Under the pieces are notes generated by a model that saw only the letters and a program-made list of their open reading frames with translations, made no database searches and had not been told where the DNA came from. This document shows, piece by piece, positions 24,879 to 34,392 of a DNA stretch of 64,000 nt. The DNA lies in contig BDDC01000164.1 of assembly GCA_001662425.1 (NCBI GenBank), positions 17,897 through 81,896 of the forward strand. The letters run 5' to 3'. Each line of letters starts with the position of its first letter. The first letter of the stretch is position 1. A program made the position numbers and the translations under genes. The DNA comes from Chlamydomonas sphaeroides. Its lineage: Eukaryota > Chlorophyta > Chlorophyceae > Chlamydomonadales > Chlamydomonadaceae.

Positions 24879-27800
24879 TCAGTACCCGTCGTAGCTGACG
24901 GTTATGCGCTCCGTGTCGTACAGCGGGTACCATCTGCGCAAGCGGCGGCAGCGGGGAGGCGACGCAGGCACAAACGCGGCTGTCAGTTGCTCGGCATCAG
25001 TCGCGCGCGCGGGTACAATGCACTTCGGCAAGGATGGCCCCCATCCGGAATGAGAAGAGGGGCGTAGCACCCACCCAGTCCTTCATCTAGGGCTGCCGGC
25101 CGGCCCCAACCACTTCTGGCGTGCCCCCCGCCGTACCGGTGGATGAGCGCCGCCGTCAGCTCGTGCGGCGCCGGCCCGAAGGCGGCGCTGTAGCCGTACA
25201 CTGACACGCTGCCGGCTGCCGAGTCGTGCGAGATGCGGCCGCCGCCCAGCGGCGTCACCTTGAGCCCGCGCGGCGCCGCCATGGCCTTGGCCTTCTGCAG
25301 GCACCAGCCACCGCCCGGGGGCCGCAGCCGCAGCCGCAGCCGCAGCCGCACGAGACACAGCGCCCCTTCAGCAGCCGCACACGTCACGGCCCGCGGGTCG
25401 CTCGACCAGACAGCCGCACAATCGCCAGAGTGCTACTGGCAACGGCACGGCCGCAGTGCCCCACCTGCAGCACGTCGTTGTGGTAGGCGGCGCGCGTGTC
25501 GCCCCACACCAGCAGCTTGCTGCGGCCGCCGGCCTCGTCGGCGGGGTCCCACAGCCGCATCAGCGTGTACTTGAACGTGCCCGACGAGCTGAGCAGCACC
25601 TGGGGCCGGGGTCGGGTGGGGGGGGGCGCGCCGGGGGGAGGAGCGCGGTGGTGCTTGAGAGGGCGGCGCTCGGCTGCTGCGCGAGCGCGGCATGCACTCG
25701 GCGGCAGGCCGCCGGTGGCGGGACTGCCACGCGCAAGCACGACCCATGGCGTGGCAGCGCAGTTGGACCGCAGGCTCCGGTTGCCGCTACAGACGGTCCT
25801 ACCTGGGGCACAGAGTCACCTGCCCACGGCTCCTGCGCGGCCGCGCCCGCTGCCGGCGCCGCGAAGCCCGCCGGCAGCTGCGCCGGCGGGACGGGCGGCT
25901 GCGGCGCGCCCGGCTGCGTGGGGCAGCAGCCCGCCCAGGCGGTGATGAGGCGGTAGGCCAGCGAGTAGGGGCCCGGCACATTGAAGCTGCGGGCGCCGGG
26001 GATCCCAGCTGCGCCGGTGGGCGAGCGGAAGACCTGCGGCCGGGCGCCAGGCGGTGGGCGAGGTCAGGAGGCGGCGTGGTGCAGGAGGCAGCAGGGGAGG
26101 GCAGGGCCCGGCTGGGCAGGGGAGATGGAGCAGGGGAGCGCGTCGGCTCCAGCTGAGGCTGAGGAAGGGCGCGCGGACCGGATCGCTGGCGCTGCTTGGC
26201 CCTTCATGCGACGTGTGCTCCCCAGGCTGTACACACGGCTTTATCAGGCTTGCTGTTATATAAGCCCCTGCGCTTGCGTCACGCCTTGGGTGCTCACAGG
26301 AAGTACTTAAGCCACGTCATGCCTGAGCTGACAGAAAGTACCCCAGCCCCCAATGGCGCCCCCCGTGCTCCCCACCGCCCCCCCGGGTGCCGTGCTCCCG
26401 CCAGCCCAGCCCAGCCCATGCAGCAAGCCGCACGCTGGCGCACCTGCCGCAGCCAGTCGCGGTGGAACCAGCGCACGTCCGCCAGCTCGTCACGGTCCGC
26501 ATCCGGCCAGGGCAGGTCCTGGATGGCGCCCAGCACCTCGTCCACCTCCTCCTGGAACACGCCCACGTCCAGCGCAGCGCGGCGGCCCAGTGCCGGCAGC
26601 AGGTCGAAGCCGGAGGGCGGCGGACCCGCCGGCGTCAGCCCCGGCGCTGGCTGCCACCACTGGCGGGAGCTGGGCGGCTGGTATCCGCCGCCGCCGCCGC
26701 CGCCGCCGTTAGAGCTGGCAGGCGCGCTCGTGCCGCTGGCCGGAGGCCTGCCGGGGAGACGCAGTGCTCGTGTGGGTCGGGACACGCCGCGCAAGCCCTG
26801 CCCTGCCGCCAAGCCCGGTTGCTGCACCCTGGCTCATGCGGATGTGCGGCAGCAGCCTGATCAGGTGCGATCAGGTGATCAGGTGATCAGGTGATCAGGT
26901 GATCAGATGATCAGGTGCGATCAGGTGATCAGATGATCAGGTGATCAGGTGATCAGGCGCGATCAGGTGATCAGGTGATCAGGTGCGCTGTCCTACCCCA
27001 AGCCCCTGCGCGCGCACCCCCGCCGCCTCGGGCCAACGGGCGGCCATCCCGCCACGCCGCCCACCTCCCCGCGCGCCTGACGCCCTGCCGAGCCCCAGCG
27101 CTAACCCCGCCGGCCCGGGGCTCCAAGCGGCCGCTCCCGCCGGCACCCTTGCGCCCCTGCCACCCCGGTCGCCTGCCTCACCTCTTGCCCGGCCCCGGCT
27201 GCGCCCGCGCAAAGAAGCCCACCATGAGCGAGCGCGGGAAGGGCCAGGGCTGGCTGGCGCAGTAGGTCACCGAGGCCAGGTCCACGGCCACACCCGCCTC
27301 CTCCGCAACCTCGCGCGCCACAGCGGCCTCCAGCGGCTCGCCCTGGGGTGGAGGACCCGCACGTGGTATAACGCTTTTACACGCGGGGCTCGGCGCCAAC
27401 GCGAGCCCAGCAGCGGCAGGGCGGGCGCATGCCCTCGTCCAGCTGCGTAGCTAGGGCCATACGGGCTTTGGGGCCGCATGGGCTTGGGGCTTGGCTGGGA
27501 TGTATGCAGCCGCAGCTGGACGAGGCCCATATGGCCCTAGCTCCCGGCCCCAGCTGCCCAGGCCCGGGCCTCACCAGCTCCAGGAAGCCGGCCAGCGTCG
27601 AATACCTGGTCAGCCGTGGTAGGAAGCGGCACAGAAGCACACGGTGATCACCGCTGGCAACAGCGCCGATGGGTCGATCATCGGCTGGTAGAGCGCTGTG
27701 CACGACCACGCGGCCCTGTGGCAAGCTCCGACCCAGACCCCGCCTGCCCACCTGTCCGCCGGCCACTCGGCCTTGCGGCCCAGCAAGCACCACTCGCCAC

Positions 27801-28668
27801 CGCCCTGCGGCTGCGCCGGCTGCGTCGACTGCTGCGGGCGCCGGCGGCAGTGCGTTACCAGCATGATGACGGCGGGGTCCACGCGGGGGTACACGGACGC
27901 GCCGCGCGCGCTGGGGCCGGCCGACGTGTCTCGCCGGGAGAAGCCGCCGGGGCTGGACACGGCCGGGGCGCCCGAGCTGGGGCTGTGGGTGTTGGAGGCG
28001 TGCCAGATCATGAGGCCCGAGGTGGCGGCCAGCAGGGAGGCATCGCCGGGCGAAAGGTCGGGTCCCGCCACACGCGCCGAGCGCCACTCGGCACCGGGCC
28101 CTGCTGCCGCCGCGAGCGCATCGGCGGCGGCGCCGCTGGCGGTGGCGGCGGCGAAGTAGGGCGCGCCGGATGCGTCGAGGCCCAGGAAGGCGCGTGCGGT
28201 GCTGGCGGCTGCGAGGTCGGCGTGTGCGGCGGCGGGGCACAGCAGCACCGGCTCCAGGGCGGGACCGGTGGGGGCGTCCTGGCCGGGAGGTGGTGGCGGC
28301 GAGGGGCGCACGAGGACACGATCGCGGTAGGTGGGGATCAGCCGGGCGTCGGGTCGGGCAAAGAGGTCCGACAGGGCGGCCTCGTCATTGCGCAAGTCGT
28401 CTTTGCGGTCGAGGGGATACTGGGAGTAGAAGGGAAGGTCGGCGGTGGCGGCAGCGGCGGCCACGGGTGGCACTAAGCCGCCGTCGGGGCCGCGTGGGAG
28501 GGCCTGGGGAGCTGGCTGGGGTGGGGTGGTGGGGGCGACGACGGGCGAGGAGGACTCGGGCGGCACGGCCGACGGTGGCACGTGCTGCGTAGTCGACGAT
28601 CGCCGCACGCGGTGCACCGCCGGCGCCCAGCCGCGCGAGCAGCGCCCAGCTAGCACGTGTGCGCGCAT
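24879..28668 (-). CDS. Nudix NADH-pyrophosphatase (NudC/NUDT12-type) fused to PHPT1/Janus phosphohistidine phosphatase
   Basis: Eight minus-strand exons: 28668-27752, 27605-27575, 27342-27182, 26747-26444, 26033-25803, 25599-25465, 25294-25137, 24933-24879. All phases match and give 663 aa. Residues 1-30 look like an organelle transit peptide. YPRVDPAVIML starts the Nudix fold. A complete Nudix box (GX5EX7REVXEEXGV, about 312-334) is followed by SQPWPFPRSLM, the signature of NADH pyrophosphatases, then DELADVRWFHRD and YSLAYRLITAW. The exon carrying that C-terminus also encodes SVPQ, and the next gives VLLSSSGTFKYTLMRLWD, the start of the PHPT1 domain (about 545-663): AYHNDV (catalytic-type His), LGGGRISHDS, VYGYSAAFGPAPHE and a final SYDGY. 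No Met or stop separates the halves. The zinc-ribbon segment before YPRVDP has no cysteines. An R1 repeat copy lies in the last intron. NudC enzymes hydrolyse NAD(H) or NAD caps; PHPT1 dephosphorylates phosphohistidine or phospholysine. Confidence 0.82.
25033..25118 (+). repeat. Dispersed repeat family R1, copy d (short, inside the last intron of the Nudix-PHPT gene)
   Basis: This copy contains CCCATCCGGAATGAGAAGAGG, the GGCGTAGCACCCACCCAGTC block, CTTCATCTAGGGCTGCCGGC and CGGCCCCAACCACTT, matching the starts of copies a, c and e. It ends about 20 bp before the exon whose minus-strand donor is at 25136/25135. Confidence 0.7.
26858..26987. repeat. 8-bp minisatellite of TGATCA palindromes in an intron
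   Basis: Roughly fifteen units of GATCAGGT occur, with 10-bp GATCAGGTGC and GATCAGAT variants. Each TGATCA is self-complementary. The array lies in the intron between the Nudix-box exon (27182) and the next exon (26747). Confidence 0.95.
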
Positions 28669-29037
28669 CGCGGCAGCCGCGCGCGCTTGAAAGTTGGGTG
28701 AGGCTCCGCTCGCCAAGCTGTCTCTGGTCGATGGAACGTGTGGAAGGGAACAGAAGGGACCGCACGAAGAGCAGGGCGCAGCACGAGTGCAGGTTGTGTG
28801 CGTGTGCCTGTATGCGGAGGGCACCCGGCGTCGCAGCACTTCACGCACGGGACACGACGCAACACCTTCGGCTTGCATCGGCACCTCGCCGATGTGGGCT
28901 TGCCCCGAACAGCTAGCACTCACATTGCAACGAACTGCTGGTCTACATCACCTGCCTGCCTTACTGTGCTTCACCGCCTGCCGGGCGCTTCCTCGCGATC
29001 GTCGCTGTGTGCAATTGTTGCTCGCATACTTCCCACC
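28669..29037. promoter_or_regulatory. Shared divergent promoter region (Nudix-PHPT / UBA5)
   Basis: Only 369 bp separate the two start codons, which point away from each other, so both promoters and 5'UTRs must lie here. No clear TATA box was identified. The UBA5 start has a CCCACC immediately upstream. Confidence 0.6.
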
Positions 29038-32000
29038 ATGTCCGAAACACCGCAACAGACGCCGAGCTCCACGGCTAAAGGAAAGGAACTGGTAGAGGAC
29101 CTGCGGCGCCTGCAGGAGCAGGTCGAGTCGCTGGACGCGGTGCTGGTGCAGGACAACGTCTCCAAGGTGCGCTACGCACGACGTCGATGCCAACAAGCTT
29201 TCACAATGTCTACGCCCGCGGCGCGCTCGTGTCCGTGCGAGGCTGCTAGGCCTCGGCCGTGCCCGAGACCGCTGGGCCCAGAACCCGACGTCCCGCGTGG
29301 CAACCCGCCCAATCTGTCGCCTACGTGCTCTTTTGCCGACGGCGGGCTGCGGCCAAGCTGCAATGTCTCGGCATTGTAGCTGCCAACGCGTTTGCCTGCC
29401 CCTATGCGTAACTGTGGTCCACCCGCAGCTGTCGGAGCAGGTGGCCCGCATTACCGAGAAGCTGCAGTCCACCCTCGCCAAGTACGGCGGCAGCAGGGCA
29501 TAGCAGGACACGTGCGGCCAAACAAAGGACAACGGCCTTGGCCCCAGCATCCCTACCTCTGGCGCAGCTTGCCGACTGGCGGCTGGGCTGTGTCAGGGCT
29601 AGGCGCGGGACGGGCTCCCACAGCGAGAGCGCAGCGGCCCGTCCGTAAGCTACACCCAGACGAGGCGCATCTGGTGCAGCCTCTAGTGACCGGACAGCCA
29701 TGCCCCATGTGTCCACAAGCCATGCGGCGGGCCCGCGTCAACCCCAACCACGGCCCCTGCCGCTCCTGCAGGGCGGCCGCTGCCGCGCCCGCCGCCGGCG
29801 CCGCGGCCTCGTCCTCAGCTGCTGCCGGACCCGCCGCCGCTGCTGCGGCCGGTGGCGGTCGTGGCAAGATTGACAAGATGAGTGCCGAGGTGGTCGACTC
29901 AAACCCCTACAGCCGGCTCATGGCGCTGCAGCGGATGGGCATTGTCAAGGACTACGAGCGCATCCGGCAAAAGACGGTGTGGCGCGCGAAAGAGAGAGCC
30001 TGGGTTAGAAGGAGCTAGAAGGAGGGCTCTCGCAAGGCGCGTACGGCCGTGCAGGACGCGATGCTGCAGTCCAGCAATGGGCATCAGGCAAAAGACGGTG
30101 GGAGGCGCAGGCAAAGGGGGGGGGCCGCGGAGCCGCCGCCTGGGTAGCGTCAGGCCGGGTAGATGCCCCGTGGGTCGTAAGCGCCGCCCTGCAGCCGCGT
30201 ACAATGGGGGTGTGTTGGTGCCGCTGCGTGTGCCGCAGGTGGCGGTGGTGGGCGTGGGCGGCGTGGGCAGCGTGGCTGCGGAGATGCTGACGCGCTGCGG
30301 CGTGGGCCGCCTGCTCATCTACGACTACGACAAGGTACAGCACGACTCCGTCACTTTTCCGGTGCTCAGCCGCCATGCGGGCGCTCCGCAGCAGACGGCC
30401 ACACGCGAGCGGTGCTGCCCCCGCAGCGCGCGGCCCGCAGCGGGCTTGCCCCCCGGGGGCTCAAGCTGCCGCCTGCGCACGTGCACTACCAGCGGCGCCC
30501 CCCCCCCGGGCTGGGCTCGCCTGCATGCCCCTGACCTGCCTCCTGGTGGCCTCCCGCGCTTGCCGCCGCCGCCGCCAGGTGGAGCTGGCCAACATGAACC
30601 GCCTGTTCTTCAGGTGGGTGTGGGTGGAGGCATGGCGGCGGGGGTTCACATGCCGAGCCGCACACGCATTGCCGGGGCACTCCCGGCGTGGCGCTGGGCC
30701 CGTGTAGCCTGGCGTAGCGTGCGCTGGGGGCCGGCGGAGAGGGCGCGGCTGGGGCTGGGGCTGGGGAGCGCGAGCCAGCAAGCCGTGCCGCGCCCTGGCC
30801 TGCCCCATCGCCAGGCCCGAGCACTGCGGCCTGACCAAGACCGACGCCGCCAAGAAGACGCTGCAGGTGCGTGGGGCCCAGTGAGGGCCCTGGCAGCCTG
30901 GGCCGCTGACGCAAGGTCGCTCGGGCGGGCTGTCCGGCTGGGCTGCTTCCGTTTCGCTTTGCTACTCCAACCCTCCGCTGCCTCCGGTTTGTGTCCTCCC
31001 ACTGTGCCAGCCCGTCCCTCGCTCGTGAAGAGACCCAGCGGCCCCGCTCGGGCGCATGTGCCGCCCCCCGTGTCGCGGGCGCCCGCCCGCAGGAGATCAA
31101 CCCCGATGTGGCGATCGAGAGCTACACCATGAACATCACCACGCTGCAGGTGGCGACCAGCAGGGGGGCTGCTCCTGACTGGACTGGCATGCCTGCGCGC
31201 TGTCTGGGGTTGACTAGGGCTATCTGGGGCTGACTGGGGCTGACTGGGGCTGACTGGGTCTGCGCGCGGCTTGCCGGCAGCGCGCCAGCAGCTGGGCGCA
31301 TGTCCGGAGGCGAAGCCCTGGCCTCGCCCCCCTTGCGCCTAGAAGCTCGGGCCCACACCGTCCGCCCACTGGTCCTGATGCCGGTGCGCCGCCTGCCCTC
31401 TCCCGCTGCCTCCCGCCGTGTGGCCGCAGGGCTTCGACGCGTTCAAGGCCTCCCTGGTTCACCCCGACGGCTCCTCGCGGGTGGACCTGGTGCTGTCGTG
31501 TGTGGACAACTACGAGGCGCGCATCACCATCAACCAGGTGGGGGCAGGGAGGGGGAAAGGGAGGAAGGGGAAGGAGGGAGGGCGCGGTGCAGGGCGCGGA
31601 CCCCGCCATGCGAAGCAGGTGGGGGAGGAGGGATGGAGGGTCATGATGCGTGTATCTACCATTGGAGGAGCGCCATGCGACAGGAGGGAGGCCCCTGCGG
31701 CTGGGCGCTGGGGAGAGGGGCTCGCGGCCGCCGGCTCCGCCCCATGTGCTCCATGGCCGGCTGTGTGACCTGTCACCTGCCGCGGCCCCCAGGTGTGCCT
31801 GGAGCTCAAGCAGACCTGGATGGAGAGCGGCGTGAGCGAGGACGCAGTGGCGGGCCACATCCAGGTGCGGGCAGCGCCCGGCAGCGCCCGGCAGCGCCCG
31901 GCAGCGCCCGGCAGCGGCGGCCCTTCCCCTGGCGCTCTGCCATCAAGCCGCTGCCTCCCCTCGTTCCGTCCGCCACCCATTGGCGCACACCTGCCTGGCC

Positions 32001-33031
32001 CCGCCACCGCTTGGCCCCCGCAGCTGCTGGTGCCCGGCGAGACGGCGTGCTTCCAGTGCGTGCCGCCGCTGGTGGTGGCGAGCGGCATCGACGAGCGCAC
32101 GCTCAAGCGCGAGGGCGTGTGCGCGGCCTCGCTGCCCACCACCATGGGCATCGTGGCGGGTATGCTGGTGCAGGCCAGCCTCAAGTACATGCTGGACTTC
32201 GGGACCGTGTCCAAGTGAGGGGGGGCCCCGCCTGCGTCTTGGCTCGCAGGATTGGGCTGTGGCGTTATGGGGTCTGCTGGGGCGCATGTGCGTGGGGGCA
32301 CTGGCACTGGCTCCATTCGCAATGGACTGCCGCTGAAAGCACCCTGCCCCCTGCCCCGGCCCGCTCCCCAACTTCAGGTACCTAGGGTACAACAGCCTCA
32401 AGGACTTCTTCCCCACCATGGAGATCAAGCCCTCCACCGCCTGCGTCAACGCCGCCTGCTGCGAGCTGCAGCGCGCCGAGGAGGCGCGCCGCAACAGCCC
32501 CGAGGTGCTCGCCGCCGCGGCGGCGGCCGCCGCCGCGGCGGCGGCGGCCGAGGCCGAGGCGGCGGCGGCGCCACTGCACGAGGAGAACGAGTGGGGCATC
32601 GAGGTGGTGGGTCGGGGCGTGGCGTGGCGCTGCTTGGGTTCGTGGCCCTGGTATGTGCTGCCCGTTTCTGGCGATGGGAAGGCGCAGAACGGGCAGGGAA
32701 CGACCGGCTCCTCGGCGGGCTTGCCCCAACCAGCACACCGGCTCGCGCCCCTCGCCTGTGCCCCCAGATGTGCGATGACGCGCCCACCACCGGCGCCTCC
32801 GCCACCTCGCCGCCCACGCCCTCGCCCACGCCCTCGGATCCCTCGGCCTCGGGCCCGGCGGGGGCCGCCCCCGGCGGCTCCGGCCAGGTGCTGGCCGCTG
32901 GCATTGAGTTCTCGCTGCCGGTGGGGCGGGGCGTGGACGCGGCGACTCTGGCGGCCGAGGGCATGGGCGCGGTGGAGGGCAGCACGGACGACCTCATGGC
33001 CCAGCTTGCGGCGCTGAGCTCGGGAAAGTGA
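29038..33031 (+). CDS. UBA5: UBA5, E1 activating enzyme for UFM1
   Basis: Twelve exons: 29038-29166, 29429-29481, 29772-29976, 30239-30334, 30579-30613, 30815-30866, 31093-31149, 31430-31537, 31793-31864, 32024-32214, 32378-32606, 32768-33031. The product is 496 aa. The core starts KIDKMSAEVVDSNPYSRLMA. It has the ATP-binding VGVGGVGSVAAEMLTRCG, VELANMNRLFF, LVLSCVDNYEARITIN, QTWMESGVSE and a CFQC zinc half-site. The catalytic cysteine is in KREGVCAASLPTTMG (about residue 302), followed by YLGYNSLKDFFPTME. C-terminal NEWGIEV matches the UFM1/LC3-interacting motif, and STDDLMAQLAALSSGK the UFC1-binding tail. Exons 1-2 encode a coiled coil, as in animal UBA5; joining them needs the GTACGG donor at 29482, otherwise exon 2 runs to a TAG at 29501-29503. 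A poly-Ala insert lies near 32510-32575. UBA5 adenylates UFM1 and passes it to UFC1 for ER-directed UFMylation. Confidence 0.93.
31215..31262 (+). repeat. 10-bp tandem repeat in UBA5 intron 7
   Basis: Successive GGGGCTGACT units occur just downstream of exon 31093-31149. This is a simple intronic minisatellite. Confidence 0.8.
31871..31918 (+). repeat. 10-bp tandem repeat in UBA5 intron 9
   Basis: GCAGCGCCCG is repeated four to five times within a short intron between exons 31793-31864 and 32024-32214. Confidence 0.9.
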
Positions 33032-34392
33032 GACGGAGCTCGTGGTTGTGAGGCGTGTGGTGCGGCTTGGGGTGCGTGAGGGAAGGAGTATCGGGTGCTC
33101 GCGGCGAGGTGCAGGTGGTGCGTGCTCGGGTGTGCCAGGGCGGTGCTGCCCGGCGGTGGCCAGGGCGGCTGGCGGGAAGGTAGCTGTGCGGACAACCTCA
33201 CCGCTCAGCTGGCGGCGCCGAGCCCGGGGGAGTGAGGGTTTTTGGTGCAAAGGGCTTGTGTGGGTGAACGTGTGGGGAGGAAGAGGGGCTGCAGCGTCGC
33301 GCCGTGACTCCGGTGCGGACCCGTAGGCGGGGTGAGGGCGCGCTGGTAGTGGGGCGCTTGGAGCCGCGGTGCTGGCTTGTGGCGGGGGCGCCCGGGCAGC
33401 GGCTGAGCGGACGGTCACGGGGCTGTGGGACGCGTTGCACTCGGGGACACTGTGCCGACTGCAAGCTCTTGAAAGCTCTCACAAGTCCAATTGTGGCGCC
33501 CCGCGCTTGCAGAGTTGCGACAGCGCCAACTAGCACCCTACAGCCGTGCCTGCGTCGCACCCGGGGGCTTGAGTCGAGCCCTACCCGTCAACACATTCTT
33601 GTACCCATTCACATATCCCAAGCAGTCCGAGTTCATTTGCGAGTTGCGGCCATGCTCGTAGTTCCATTCCAACAGTTCAGGTTTCATTGGCCGTACCCAG
33701 CACCGGTGCTCGGGGTGGAGCTGCCACCCCGTCTCACCATCCGCCCATTACCATACGCACGAGTCTGAGCCGACGGCGGCAGTGGCAGTGGCTTCGTTAG
33801 ATAGTCGGCCTGGCCAGCTAGTGCACGGCTGTAGCACATGCCCAGCACGCCCGTACGGTACAGCACAGAGGGTTTCGCCATCGCCCCGCCCAGGTTCGTC
33901 CTACTAAGATATCACTACACAAAACGCGCCTGCAGCACCACCCGGACCCTGCCGGACATGCTGCTCCGCGGCCTCACCCGTACTCAGCCGTCACCCACGT
34001 CTGCGGTCGTGGCATGCGCTCCTGCAGCTCCCCGAGGCAACACCGCTGCCCCCGGCCAGGCCCCTTCCCCGCTACACAGGGCCCGGGTAGCCGTGTGTGG
34101 GCCGGACACCACACGCCTCCACCGCGCGGATGACCATGACATGCTCGCGGCTGCGTGAGGGCGCGCTCCGCCACAGGGACGGGAACAAGCCCAGGTACCT
34201 CCCGGGCCTCATGCCAGAGCTCTTCAGGATGGAGGGCGGGACGGAAAATCCGTTGCTGTGGGCCGGGCCGGGGCGGGGCGGGGCGTGAGGCGCGGGCTCG
34301 CATAAGGCTGCTGAGTCACGTCAGGGAGCCGGAGGCATGTGGTGGCGGGGGAGAGCGGGGGCGCTTCGTGCGAGGAGCCGTCTGGCTACTGG
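33032..34392. other. Intergenic region; possible retroelement remnant
   Basis: Expected to hold the UBA5 3'UTR and the 3'UTR of the minus-strand gene to the right. On the minus strand near 33880-33690, one frame reads QADYLTKPLP, reminiscent of the C-terminus of copia-type RNase H, but too short to call. Nothing else is recognised. Confidence 0.35.

Noticed and set aside
25640..25800. An independent start codon for the PHPT1 domain
   Set aside because: The only ATG in this intron (minus strand, near 25693) is in a different frame from the GTFKYTLM exon, so a separate PHPT1 gene is not supported.
26858..26987. CRISPR-like repeat array
   Set aside because: Units are 8-10 bp with no unique spacers and lie in a eukaryotic intron; this is a simple minisatellite.
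29038..29503. A separate small gene of 66 aa upstream of UBA5
   Set aside because: The same exons join UBA5 in phase via a GTACGG donor, and animal UBA5 also begins with a coiled coil; kept only as an alternative isoform.
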